Assembly (NCBI GenBank): GCA_036971475.1
Contig: JBAIZL010000002.1
Location: forward strand, 174,971,024 to 175,035,023
DNA length: 64,000 nt
Origin: Prosapia bicincta
Taxonomy: Eukaryota; Arthropoda; Insecta; Hemiptera; Cercopidae
Direction of reading: 5' to 3'
In this document: piece by piece, positions 21,140-31,842 of the stretch
How the letters are laid out: the number at the start of each line of letters is the position of its first letter
Numbering within the stretch: position 1 is the stretch's first letter
Program-made: the position numbers and the translations under genes
Notes under the pieces: generated by a model
What the model was told of the DNA's origin: nothing
What the model saw: the letters and a program-made list of their open reading frames with translations, nothing else
Database searches by the model: none

Positions 21140-23501
21140 ATGGCTTCCCGGTCAACTGAGCAAAACCTTTTTAGTAAGTTAAGTTTAAAAATAAGTTCAT
21201 TACAAGTAGATATCGGTTTTTTGAAAAAATGTCAACGTTTTAAAGTTTTTCCTAGATTTATAAACGGTTTCCGCATTAATCTTAATAATTCACGTACCAA
21301 GAGAGTTATCGAATTTGCGAAACTCAAATGGTTAAAATTAGAAATTAAATATCTTTATAGTAAATTAGCTAATTTAGAATTAAAAAAGTACAATTTACAC
21401 CTCAAATTAGCAAAGGATAGTAACGCTATTGTTTGGAATAATTTTTGTAGAAAAATGTATGTAATAAATAAGCATAAAATTGATTGTAAGGTAAAAAATC
21501 TGGATAAGAAATTTGTAGCAATTAGTAAACATTTAAATTTGGATGAAATAGGTAATAATAATAAAAACCCTACCTGTCCGCTAGTTCGTAATGAATCTAG
21601 CCAAACTTTTAATAGAGAAGAAATTAATTTATTAAGTAAAGGGTTAAATTTTGCACATTGTAATTACACTAACAAAACTGTAGTTGATATAGTAGCTAAT
21701 ATAGAAAGTAGTATTTCTAATTTAAAAGAGTCAGATAAAAATTACATAAGAAACGCCTGTAAAATTAAAATGGAAAATAATATTCGTATGGCCAATAAAC
21801 CGGCTAATGTTAAAAATAATTTTGAGTTAGTTAAAGGTCTTTGTAACAAAGATTGTTATTATTTAAAAGCTGATAAGGGTAATACAATTGTAGTTTTAGA
21901 TAAGAACGATTATGTCAATAGAGTAACTAATATGTTAGAAGAAGGCCCTTATCAGAAAATTGTTAAAACCCCACTAAATAAGTTTGTTCAAGTTACAAAC
22001 GATACTATTAAGAATTGTAGTTCAGTCATTCCTAAGAAAGATATTTATAAATTTAAAATTTCTAATCCTGTTATACCTAGGTTATATTGCCTTCCAAAAA
22101 TCCACAAGGAAGGGAAAGCAATGAGACCTATAGTTTCTGGGATTGATTCCCCAACCTACCTTTTATCAAAATGGTTAGCCTATAAATTTACTTCTTTAAA
22201 AGAAAAACGTGGTATGTTTCCTATTAAAAATAACATAGAATTTGTCAACAAGGTTAAAAATATAAAACTTAGTAGTACTGATATTATGGTATCTTTTGAT
22301 GTAAGTTCGTTGTTTCCTAGCATTCCTGTTAAAGAAACTATATTGTTTGTTGAAGATTTTTTAAAAGAAAACAACATCGAACCTATTAAAATAAACGAAT
22401 ATATCAAATTAACTGAAATATGTATGTACCAAAATTTCTTTAAATTTAATAATGAATTTTATAAACAATGTGATGGAACTGCTATGGGTAACAGTTTGTC
22501 TCCTTTCATTGCTGAGCTTTTTATGAGCAGATTTGAAGAAAACTTAAAGAATAGTATTACTTATTTTCCTAGGATTTGGTTAAGATATGTTGACGATGTT
22601 TTTGCGATCTTTGATAGCAGTAAATGTAATGTTGATGTTTTTGTAAACCAACTTAATAGTATACATAGTTCCATTAAGTTTACTTATGAATTAGAAACTA
22701 ATAATCGTTTACCATTTTTAGATATTCTGTGTATTAAAAATCATGAAAAAATTGAATTTGATATTTACAGGAAACCTACTAACAATAACAGATATATTTT
22801 AAATAGTTCCAACCATTGTTATACACATAAAATAGCAGCATTTAACAGTTTGGTTAACAGAGCTATCAATGTACCACTTAGTCCTAGACGTTTTTATAAG
22901 GAAATTAATTATATCAAAGGAGTGGCTAGATATAACGATTTTGATGCTAAAATTATAGATAATATTGTTAGAAAACAAAGATTAAAATATGTTTTGAACA
23001 CAACTACCAATCTTCAAAAAGAAGTTAAAAAATGTACTTTTATTAGTTTACCTTTCGATAATATTTTAACAAAAGGGTTAGACTCTATTTTTAAAAAGGT
23101 AAATGTTAAGATAGCCTATAAAACTCAAAATAAACTCAAGCATTTATTGTGTAACCCGAAAGATAAAAATTCCAATGTTGGAAAAATCAGGTATTTATAA
23201 GATAATTTGTAGTACTTGTAACGAGATGTATATAGGTCAAACTAAAAGAAAAATTGTAACCAGATTTAAAGAACATCTTGCCCATATTAAATATGAAAGA
23301 CCTGAAAAATCAAGTGTAGCAGAACATGTCCTTAGTAATCAGCATGATTTAGATAAAAATGTTATTTTAGCTAAATGTATAAACTCAAAAAAGTTACTTA
23401 ATAGTTATGAAAGTGTTTTTATAGTCAAATCAAATTGTAAATTAATGAATGCAGATAAAGGACCTATTCCTTACTCACCATTATATACTTTACTTAAATA
23501 G
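21140..23501 (+). pseudogene. PLE-1 copy 3, frameshifted RT/GIY-YIG ORF
   Basis: Identical in layout to copies 1 and 4, starting at ATG 21140. One extra A in an A-run at about 23165-23169 (GATAAAAATTCC against GATAAAATTCC) shifts the frame just before the endonuclease and ends translation at 23200. The GIY-YIG part continues in another frame from about 23175 to 23501. One substitution near 23010 changes Thr to Asn in the linker. RT motifs A-C are intact, so the product would be RT without endonuclease. Confidence 0.96.
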
Positions 23502-23631
23502 CTTTCTTCAAATTACGATGTTTTAATCTAATTACTTTTAGTTTATTAATTGTTATTGCTGTAGTTTTTATTACATATGTATTATTATAATGTAATTTTT
23601 GACATAACCTATTTGGTTCCTGATGGCCGAT

Positions 23632-23718
23632 CGTTATTTGTCGGTCGAGGGCGGAGAGGGGGCGGAGCTTACCTCACGCCTATATATAGAGACCGCGGAG
23701 AACGATTGGTATCATTCT
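23632..23718 (+). promoter_or_regulatory. PLE-1 pLTR promoter upstream of copy 4
   Basis: GC-box block, TATATATAG (23681-23689) and TCATTCT (about 23712-23718). The predicted transcript leader would contain the hammerhead about 45 nt downstream. Confidence 0.7.
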
Positions 23719-23757
23719 AGTTTGTAACGTCTTGTGTGCTAGATTGTGTTTTGTAAC

Positions 23758-23808
23758 TAGACCCTCTGATGATGATGACATGGTCATCGAAATGTACATA
23801 AGGGTTTA
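23758..23808 (+). ncRNA. Hammerhead ribozyme (type I), PLE-1
   Basis: Stem I ACCCU (23761-23765) with AGGGU (23801-23805), CUGAUGA 23766-23772, bulged U 23773, stem II 23774-23788, GAAA 23789-23792, stem III AUG/CAU, cleavage predicted after A23800. Confidence 0.9.
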
Positions 23809-23924
23809 ATCTTAAGTAACTTGTCTTATTTGTTATTTTTGATTATTTTTGTGGTATTGGGGTTCTTTTCAATATTTTTATTGTAATATATTGTACCACT
23901 GTGCTCTTGATATTGTGTATTATC

Positions 23925-26285
23925 ATGGCTTCCCGGTCAACTGAGCAAAACCTTTTTAGTAAGTTAAGTTTAAAAATAAGTTCATTACAAGTAGATATCG
24001 GTTTTTTGAAAAAATGTCAACGTTTTAAAGTTTTTCCTAGATTTATAAACGGTTTCCGCATTAATCTTAATAATTCACGTACCAAGAGAGTTATCGAATT
24101 TGCGAAACTCAAATGGTTAAAATTAGAAATTAAATATCTTTATAGTAAATTAGCTAATTTAGAATTAAAAAAGTACAATTTACACCTCAAATTAGCAAAG
24201 GATAGTAACGCTATTGTTTGGAATAATTTTTGTAGAAAAATGTATGTAATAAATAAGCATAAAATTGATTGTAAGGTAAAAAATCTGGATAAGAAATTTG
24301 TAGCAATTAGTAAACATTTAAATTTGGATGAAATAGGTAATAATAATAAAAACCCTACCTGTCCGCTAGTTCGTAATGAATCTAGCCAAACTTTTAATAG
24401 AGAAGAAATTAATTTATTAAGTAAAGGGTTAAATTTTGCACATTGTAATTACACTAACAAAACTGTAGTTGATATAGTAGCTAATATAGAAAGTAGTATT
24501 TCTAATTTAAAAGAGTCAGATAAAAATTACATAAGAAACGCCTGTAAAATTAAAATGGAAAATAATATTCGTATGGCCAATAAACCGGCTAATGTTAAAA
24601 ATAATTTTGAGTTAGTTAAAGGTCTTTGTAACAAAGATTGTTATTATTTAAAAGCTGATAAGGGTAATACAATTGTAGTTTTAGATAAGAACGATTATGT
24701 CAATAGAGTAACTAATATGTTAGAAGAAGGCCCTTATCAGAAAATTGTTAAAACCCCACTAAATAAGTTTGTTCAAGTTACAAACGATACTATTAAGAAT
24801 TGTAGTTCAGTCATTCCTAAGAAAGATATTTATAAATTTAAAATTTCTAATCCTGTTATACCTAGGTTATATTGCCTTCCAAAAATCCACAAGGAAGGGA
24901 AAGCAATGAGACCTATAGTTTCTGGGATTGATTCCCCAACCTACCTTTTATCAAAATGGTTAGCCTATAAATTTACTTCTTTAAAAGAAAAACGTGGTAT
25001 GTTTCCTATTAAAAATAACATAGAATTTGTCAACAAGGTTAAAAATATAAAACTTAGTAGTACTGATATTATGGTATCTTTTGATGTAAGTTCGTTGTTT
25101 CCTAGCATTCCTGTTAAAGAAACTATATTGTTTGTTGAAGATTTTTTAAAAGAAAACAACATCGAACCTATTAAAATAAACGAATATATCAAATTAACTG
25201 AAATATGTATGTACCAAAATTTCTTTAAATTTAATAATGAATTTTATAAACAATGTGATGGAACTGCTATGGGTAACAGTTTGTCTCCTTTCATTGCTGA
25301 GCTTTTTATGAGCAGATTTGAAGAAAACTTAAAGAATAGTATTACTTATTTTCCTAGGATTTGGTTAAGATATGTTGACGATGTTTTTGCGATCTTTGAT
25401 AGCAGTAAATGTAATGTTGATGTTTTTGTAAACCAACTTAATAGTATACATAGTTCCATTAAGTTTACTTATGAATTAGAAACTAATAATCGTTTACCAT
25501 TTTTAGATATTCTGTGTATTAAAAATCATGAAAAAATTGAATTTGATATTTACAGGAAACCTACTAACAATAACAGATATATTTTAAATAGTTCCAACCA
25601 TTGTTATACACATAAAATAGCAGCATTTAACAGTTTGGTTAACAGAGCTATCAATGTACCACTTAGTCCTAGACGTTTTTATAAGGAAATTAATTATATC
25701 AAAGGAGTGGCTAGATATAACGATTTTGATGCTAAAATTATAGATAATATTGTTAGAAAACAAAGATTAAAATATGTTTTGAACACAACTACCACTCTTC
25801 AAAAAGAAGTTAAAAAATGTACTTTTATTAGTTTACCTTTCGATAATATTTTAACAAAAGGGTTAGACTCTATTTTTAAAAAGGTAAATGTTAAGATAGC
25901 CTATAAAACTCAAAATAAACTCAAGCATTTATTGTGTAACCCGAAAGATAAAATTCCAATGTTGGAAAAATCAGGTATTTATAAGATAATTTGTAGTACT
26001 TGTAACGAGATGTATATAGGTCAAACTAAAAGAAAAATTGTAACCAGATTTAAAGAACATCTTGCCCATATTAAATATGAAAGACCTGAAAAATCAAGTG
26101 TAGCAGAACATGTCCTTAGTAATCAGCATGATTTAGATAAAAATGTTATTTTAGCTAAATGTATAAACTCAAAAAAGTTACTTAATAGTTATGAAAGTGT
26201 TTTTATAGTCAAATCAAATTGTAAATTAATGAATGCAGATAAAGGACCTATTCCTTACTCACCATTATATACTTTACTTAAATAG
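23925..26285 (+). CDS. PLE-1 reverse transcriptase/GIY-YIG protein, copy 4 (intact)
   Basis: Encodes 786 residues from the ATG at 23925, with the same residue positions as copy 1: motif A SFDVSSLFPSIP, motif B QCDGTAMGNSLSP, YVDD, and C-terminal GIY...CSTC...YIG with Arg708. No disabling change is seen. Its own promoter and hammerhead lie upstream and a second pLTR follows, so this is the most complete transcription unit of the array. An active source copy is plausible but not shown. Confidence 0.96.
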   Translation: MASRSTEQNLFSKLSLKISSLQVDIGFLKKCQRFKVFPRFINGFRINLNNSRTKRVIEFAKLKWLKLEIKYLYSKLANLELKKYNLHLKLAKDSNAIVWNNFCRKMYVINKHKIDCKVKNLDKKFVAISKHLNLDEIGNNNKNPTCPLVRNESSQTFNREEINLLSKGLNFAHCNYTNKTVVDIVANIESSISNLKESDKNYIRNACKIKMENNIRMANKPANVKNNFELVKGLCNKDCYYLKADKGNTIVVLDKNDYVNRVTNMLEEGPYQKIVKTPLNKFVQVTNDTIKNCSSVIPKKDIYKFKISNPVIPRLYCLPKIHKEGKAMRPIVSGIDSPTYLLSKWLAYKFTSLKEKRGMFPIKNNIEFVNKVKNIKLSSTDIMVSFDVSSLFPSIPVKETILFVEDFLKENNIEPIKINEYIKLTEICMYQNFFKFNNEFYKQCDGTAMGNSLSPFIAELFMSRFEENLKNSITYFPRIWLRYVDDVFAIFDSSKCNVDVFVNQLNSIHSSIKFTYELETNNRLPFLDILCIKNHEKIEFDIYRKPTNNNRYILNSSNHCYTHKIAAFNSLVNRAINVPLSPRRFYKEINYIKGVARYNDFDAKIIDNIVRKQRLKYVLNTTTTLQKEVKKCTFISLPFDNILTKGLDSIFKKVNVKIAYKTQNKLKHLLCNPKDKIPMLEKSGIYKIICSTCNEMYIGQTKRKIVTRFKEHLAHIKYERPEKSSVAEHVLSNQHDLDKNVILAKCINSKKLLNSYESVFIVKSNCKLMNADKGPIPYSPLYTLLK

Positions 26286-26671
26286 CTTTCTTCAAATTAC
26301 GATGTTTTAATCTAATTACTTTTAGTTTATTAATTGTTATTGCTGTAGTTTTTATTACATATGTATTATTATAATGCAATTTTTGACATAACCTATTTGG
26401 TTCCTGATGGCCGATCGTTATTTGTCGGTCGAGGGCGGAGAGGGGGCGGAGCTTACCTCACGCCTATATATAGAGACCGCGGAGAACGATTGGTATCATT
26501 CTAGTTTGTAACGTCTTGTGTGCTAGATTGTGTTTTGTAACTAGACCCTCTGATGATGATGACATGGTCATCGAAATGTACATAAGGGTTTAATCTTAAG
26601 TAACTTGTCTTATTTGTTATTTTTGATTATTTTTGTGGTATTGGGGTTCTTTTCAATATTTTTATTGTAAT
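26286..26671 (+). repeat. PLE-1 pLTR, right end of array
   Basis: The terminal repeat after copy 4. It ends at TTTTATTGTAA, about 40 nt short of the left terminus, and meets the target duplication. Confidence 0.9.
26542..26592 (+). ncRNA. Hammerhead ribozyme (type I), PLE-1
   Basis: The same core and helices as the other four copies: CUGAUGA 26550-26556, predicted cleavage after A26584. It lies in the 3' pLTR and would sit near the 3' end of a copy 4 read-through transcript. Confidence 0.9.
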
Positions 26672-26684
26672 AACATTCATGTTA
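26671..26684. repeat. Right 14-bp target-site duplication
   Basis: TAACATTCATGTTA, the second copy of the left duplicate at 16607-16620. It is itself nearly palindromic (TAACAT...ATGTTA). Confidence 0.85.
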
Positions 26685-26851
26685 TTAACATTATCAGAGT
26701 TTCCTGGATTTTCAATTCCGAAACCCAAATCTCAATCAACGTCTTTATAAACAATACTAGCCTCATCAACCTCACTGTAAGCAATTTCTTCATTCTCGGA
26801 GTAAAGAACACTTTTCTCAACATTATCACTTTCTTCTTGAACATCCGCCAT
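26672..26851 (-). pseudogene. Proximal half of PLE-interrupted exon (starts MADVQEES)
   Basis: On the minus strand an ATG at 26851-26849, in TTATATGGCGG context, opens an acidic frame containing SVLYSENEEIAYSEVDEASI. It runs to NNMNV, where the array is inserted, and continues in frame at 16620. One TGA occurs at about residue 40 (KDVD*DLGF), so it is either a pseudogene, a sequencing error or a polymorphism. No domain is recognised. The rich Glu/Asp/Ser composition resembles N-termini of some transposase or nuclear proteins, but that is a guess. Confidence 0.5.
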
Positions 26852-29800
26852 ATAATTTATTTTTCGTTTCTTGTAGCAATCAATTTATAAAATTTGTTTA
26901 GTTTCTTATCGCAATGACAAAATATGAAAGTAGATAATTTAAAGAGGGTTAATTAATTATAAATTAAATCTACTTCCGTAACAATCTTCACAAAATACAA
27001 AACATAACAAAATTCACTCATAACAATCTAGCAAAAAAAAATAAATAAAAATTAATTTATGTAATAAGATCCTCGCAAAATACAAATAGACATAGACTTC
27101 ACTTATAAAAACCTCGCAAAATACTAATACAAATAGACTTCACTTATAAAACCTAGCATAAACCAATACAAATAGAATTTACATAGAAGGACCGTTATTG
27201 TAACGTGAGGACTCACTCGAAGTAAAAACTTTCCCAGCTATTGCAACCATAACTTTAAACCGTTATAAGTAAACAAAAACTGTCTAACTACTTGATGTAA
27301 GGACATAAATAGATACAGGGGGAGTCAATTAGTTGGTATGTAAGGGGAGGAAGAATTTTAGAATTTGCAGCTGTTTTATAATCTTTGTTGAAAACTCACT
27401 GGGAGAATAATAACCCTGCGAGAGTTCTCTAGGGTTAACAAATAAGTTTTAGTGAACAAATATATTGTTACTAAGAAACGTTAGTCATACGTAATAGTCC
27501 TTATACCCAAATGAAATAATATAGAATATATGGAGCAAAAACCTGCGTAACAAATGCTTCCAAAGCGAGAGTCTAAGACACTAGTCTCAAGAAAAATTCC
27601 TCAAATAGCCTAAATTTAAGTTTGAAACCTACTTGAATATCGTCCAACATACGAGCTTTTCCTTTGTAGGAAACATTTTATGAGTTTGCATGTAAATGGT
27701 ATCGTTATTTCGTGATTACTTTAGGAACATGATTGCATAAAATATAGATTGATCGCACTGCAGCACATGGAGTAAGAAAAAATTAAGTGAAAATATCTAG
27801 TCAGAAAAAACTCTTCATTTTAATTAAAGTAAACTATTTTTTGTTTCAGTCGAAATAGGGAATCTTTAAAATATTCCTCCTTTAAAAATGGAAAATATTC
27901 AAGAATATAGTGGCAACATAGTTTCAAGAGAATATTGTATGTTTCCTTTTGAGCGGAAGTTAAACGTCACACGGTTGGGACCCTCTTCCGCCTTACTTGC
28001 TTCAGGACGATTGAATTTATTACGCTGGAACCGAATAGGAATTCATTGTTCATGCCGTCAGTATTATTTCTTCATTTTTATTTTAACAGAGCGTTTATAT
28101 TTGCACTAAAGCTGTTCTTTTTTTACTTCGTGGGAATATTGCGAAAGTCATTTTTAAAGTACTAATGCTATTAGTGGATGGTTTATGTGGAAATATATCT
28201 ATTATATTTTCCACCACAATATTTTCCACCATTATATTTTCAATGCCGATGTTTTTGTAATCACCTAAACATTAAATTTTCAATAAATTAAGAGTTTGCT
28301 TCATGAAGTTTGGTTTCCTCCTTTATTAAATTTATATCACTGTCTTCAAATGGGCTAACATTATTTTATAACTTTGTTAACCCTAATTTGTCGTTGCTGT
28401 ACTTTATCCGGTGGTACTTTATCTGGGGCTGAATTATCGGATAGCAGTCTGTATCGGTCTCCTCTCATTATGGGTCCCATGTATTTCAGTAAATTTATTT
28501 GCAGATTTTAAAATAATTAAAAATAGTCCCTAAATTGTAATACAAAATATTATTATATTAATTAACTCGAGGGGATTTATAGATGAATCTAGAATAAACC
28601 ATTACTAAATATTCGATCACCAAGTCATCATCACCATCATCCCTGTAAGTAACAGCAATAACATTAATATACCTGAGTTTGCAAGGCAATTTTGCTTCCC
28701 CTGTAGTCTACGTTCTAAAGATAATACAACAGTTTCACTATCAAAGTGTGAAATATAACATTGTTTAGTTAGAATTAATTATCTAAATTGTTTCGTAAAA
28801 TTGTTATGTAAATTGTTGTAATATTGTTTCTGATTCATTAAATTTTATATATTATTCTACTTATAAAATTTAAAAAAAAGTTTAATGCATTGGTATTTAA
28901 GTGAAAATGCCACTAAAGCTTAATGTGTAACAATTATGATAAAAATAAAATGTGATAGTTTTGACGAAAGATAAACCTTTCAAATTTCTTCAATTGAAAG
29001 ATAACCTTTTATAATTTCATCAAAATTGTTGTTAAAATTGATGTTAAATTATCGGGACCACCCTCATTATTCACATTTGTGAAATAATTGTATAATCTGC
29101 TCTATTTCAAAAGCCGTGACTATTCAAGGCATATTGTAATTACGTTGCCACTATATAATATTACTTAATCATTGAAAATATAGCTAATTTTCTCCAGTTT
29201 GTATAATTTTTATTTATAGAAGCAATGATAGTGTGGCTATTTCTAATATCTAAACCTGCAGAAGGGGGAAAATAGAGGCTCAAACGTTTGAGTTTGAAAT
29301 TTTAAAAAGGTGGGTTTCCAGAACAAAATTGGATTGGAGGCTCAGAGAGTTAAATTTAAATACAGGAAACAACGTAGACTTTTTTACAAGAATATTGTAA
29401 TTATTAGTAATTTTGTAAAGACGGTCTTCTTGTTAGGTGTGAAAGATAATTTATTTTGTAATCTGAGTTGATAACCAATAAATTTGTTGAACATATCAAT
29501 AACTCATCGCGTGTTAATTATTGAACAATACAGCAGAAGACGTCTAAGTTTGTTTTTGTTTATGATCGTCGGATAATGTTATGGAGTACTAAGAGCGTTG
29601 AGGGTAGAAGAGACTTAACGCTCTTTTATCGTTTCACCGGGTTTATCCAATAAAAAAACCACCTGGAAAAAGCAAACTACGAAAATCATAGGTAGAAGCT
29701 TTGTTTCTTAAATATAACATTACAATTTATAGCATTCGAGAAGTAATATAATAAAATTAATTAATCAGAACTGGAGTTAATAAATTATTAATTAATGTCA

Positions 29801-30184
29801 TTTAACAAAAATTTTGCTTCAGAATGTTTACAATCGAAATTCAAACAATAATGTCTCAGGATATTTTAAAAAGTAAATATTGCGTTGTTTTGAAATTTAC
29901 TTTGTTAATAAGCTTTAACAATGATAATATTCAGAATTCTCATTTCCATTTTACATTACTGAGAAAGTTGTACGAAAAACAAAGATGAGTTCAAAAAACG
30001 TAAAAAATTACCCAAGAAATTTATATAATATTACTAATTTGTATAAAATTAAGGTTTAGTAAAATCACTGCAAAGTTTTATTATAAATTAATAAATACGA
30101 CGTACATTTTTGTTCTTTCCTAAATGGTATACAACTTAAATTTTGTTCTAGTAAAATCATAATAAGATATAATAACTCTCACAT

Positions 30185-30188
<4 letters not shown>
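26852..30188. other. AT-rich intergenic sequence
   Basis: No protein motif, RNA gene or strong repeat seen. The open frame at 27888-28109 has no recognisable similarity. Confidence 0.5.

Positions 30189-30261
<73 letters not shown>
30189..30261. repeat. (TA)n microsatellite
   Basis: About 70 bp of uninterrupted TA adjoining the left arm of the PLE-2 terminal palindrome. Confidence 0.95.
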
Positions 30262-30262
<1 letters not shown>

Positions 30263-30297
30263 AGCTAAGTCAAAATACAAATACAAGAAATATAATT

Positions 30298-30356
30298 GGA
30301 TTTGCAATTCAAAGCTTTTCGTTGGCTAACAGTACCAACATCATCAGGAATATTAA
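30298..30356 (-). ncRNA. Hammerhead ribozyme (type I), PLE-2, minus
   Basis: The mirror image of 30379-30430. Core CUGAUGA at 30347-30341, bulged U, stem II GUUGG/CCAAC with loop UACUGUUAG, GAAA, 2-bp stem III AA/UU around GC, then UU before the cleavage site. Confidence 0.85.
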
Positions 30357-30378
30357 ACAATTCCTGAATGAATTGTTT

Positions 30379-30430
30379 AATATTCCTGATGATGTTGGTA
30401 CTGTTAGCCAACGAAAAGCTTTGAATTGTA
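30379..30430 (+). ncRNA. Hammerhead ribozyme (type I), PLE-2, plus
   Basis: CUGAUGA 30386-30392, bulged U30393, stem II GUUGG 30394-30398 with CCAAC 30408-30412, GAAA 30413-30416, minimal stem III AAG/CUU, predicted cleavage after U30422. Stem I is short: AUUC with GAAU. Confidence 0.87.
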
Positions 30431-30505
30431 AATTCAATTATAATTCGTGTATTTGTATTTTGACTTAGTTCTTTAATAATACACAAGAATACATATTGCG
30501 CTATT

Positions 30506-30510
<5 letters not shown>

Positions 30511-30569
<59 letters not shown>
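30511..30569. repeat. (TA)n microsatellite
   Basis: TA tract on the right of the hammerhead palindrome. With 30189-30261 it brackets the PLE-2 remnant. Confidence 0.95.
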
Positions 30570-30571
<2 letters not shown>

Positions 30572-31752
30572 AAATTATTTTTTTAACGTTTTCAAATACC
30601 ATTCTATAAATATGGTTTGTAGTGTAAAAATAATAATTATGTAAGCAATACGTAGTCGATGAGCCCTACTGTAAGCTGTAATACTACAATACTGTTAGCT
30701 ATGAAACTCCCTCTTATTAGACGAGACTACTTATTAAGTTAGTAATATTTGTATAATAAAATAAATGTTTGTATAAAATATATCTAAGTACAACATACTT
30801 GTACATATAGTAGATGTAATCATGATGTAATTAAACATTCCGGGACGTCTCTATTGTTAAAAACAAAAGATCTTTTTGGGAGAACCACTAATATTTACGT
30901 AAAACAATTGTTAAATCAAAAATAAAAGTAATAATGGAGCAAATTAAAAATTGTATTTATGTTTAGAACAATCTTTAAATATGTAGGACAATTTTTACGA
31001 AATTGGAGTCTATTTATTTGAAAAATATTCAATTATGTATTACTACGGATAGTTTGTCGGTTTGAAAATTTATCCCCGCATATTACACTAATTAATGTTT
31101 GTTTGTCCGTAAATGTTTTTTACCAAAAAGATCAAATATAGTTGTTGCAAAATACATGCGTCAACAATAATAATAATGTAAATCATTTACAAATTGTGAA
31201 GTATAATTTAACCGCATATTGTGTTCGTTATTACTGATCAACACAGTCTTAAGAAACTAACTTTTGTTTAGTTAAATAAAAGTGGTTGACTTTGCGAGTC
31301 AGGTAAAACAATTTATTTACACAAACAACTTTTCAATAACAGGTACGTTATCGTCTTTTCAATAATCCTTTTAGAAATCATTCAACCCTTCGTACCCTAT
31401 ACGGATTATTGAAAACTCGGGTAGAAAACCATAAAATATCTATTGTATTGAAACGTTCCCTGTATAAATGAATTGTTGTACCTGAATCGCAACACAACAG
31501 CTTTTATTTGCCACTAATCTCTGCCATTGTAAACATGATTATACTTGACAACTTTATAGATAAAAATAATTTCAAATTAATAAACACGTTTCATCATAAT
31601 TATTTGAAAAATTGGAACAATTTAAAATAAAGCCGTTACGCATAGTTAGTAACAATATAGGGCGATATAACATGTAGTTTTTATAATATAATTATAGTTT
31701 CCATGATTGGAAACAATAAAATTGATAAACGTGTACTTAGCTTGACTTTTTT
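30570..31752. other. AT-rich intergenic sequence
   Basis: No gene or repeat recognised. Confidence 0.5.
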
Positions 31753-31754
31753 TA

Positions 31755-31826
<72 letters not shown>

Positions 31827-31842
31827 GTATGTATGTATGTAT
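31753..31842. repeat. (TA)n then (GTAT)n microsatellite
   Basis: About 65 bp of TA with one C interruption, followed by several GTAT units. Confidence 0.95.

Larger units (their letters stand above)
23502..23924 (+). repeat. PLE-1 pLTR between copies 3 and 4
   Basis: A complete terminal repeat with the ATGTAATTTTTG variant. It links copies 3 and 4 head-to-tail, so only one pLTR separates the ORFs, as in Penelope tandem arrays. Confidence 0.93.
16621..26671. mobile_element. Composite array of four PLE-1 (Penelope-like) units
   Basis: The layout is copy 1 (minus, complete), copy 2 (plus, 5'-truncated), copy 3 (plus, frameshifted) and copy 4 (plus, intact), separated by pLTRs of about 420 bp. 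The hammerhead-to-hammerhead unit length is 2785 nt for copy 3 and 2784 nt for copy 4. Copies are almost identical, so the array is young. Both outer edges are element 3' ends, and a 14-bp target duplication flanks the whole array, so it behaves as one insertion. The internal head-to-head junction is at about 19798. Tandem and inverted, 5'-truncated arrangements are typical of Penelope-like elements. Confidence 0.95.
30262..30478. mobile_element. Inverted PLE-2 ends (palindrome with two hammerheads)
   Basis: Arms 30262-30362 and 30371-about 30475 are nearly perfect inverted copies around the 8-nt loop CCTGAATG. Each arm is a PLE-2 terminal fragment with a complete hammerhead and the tail GTGTATTTGTATTTTGAC. 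There is no ORF between them. It looks like a head-to-head insertion from which almost everything but the 3' ends was lost, and it lies between two (TA)n tracts. Confidence 0.82.

Noticed and set aside
26633..26890. 85-codon plus-strand frame across the right array edge
   Set aside because: It runs from pLTR into flank, antisense to the better-supported minus-strand exon.
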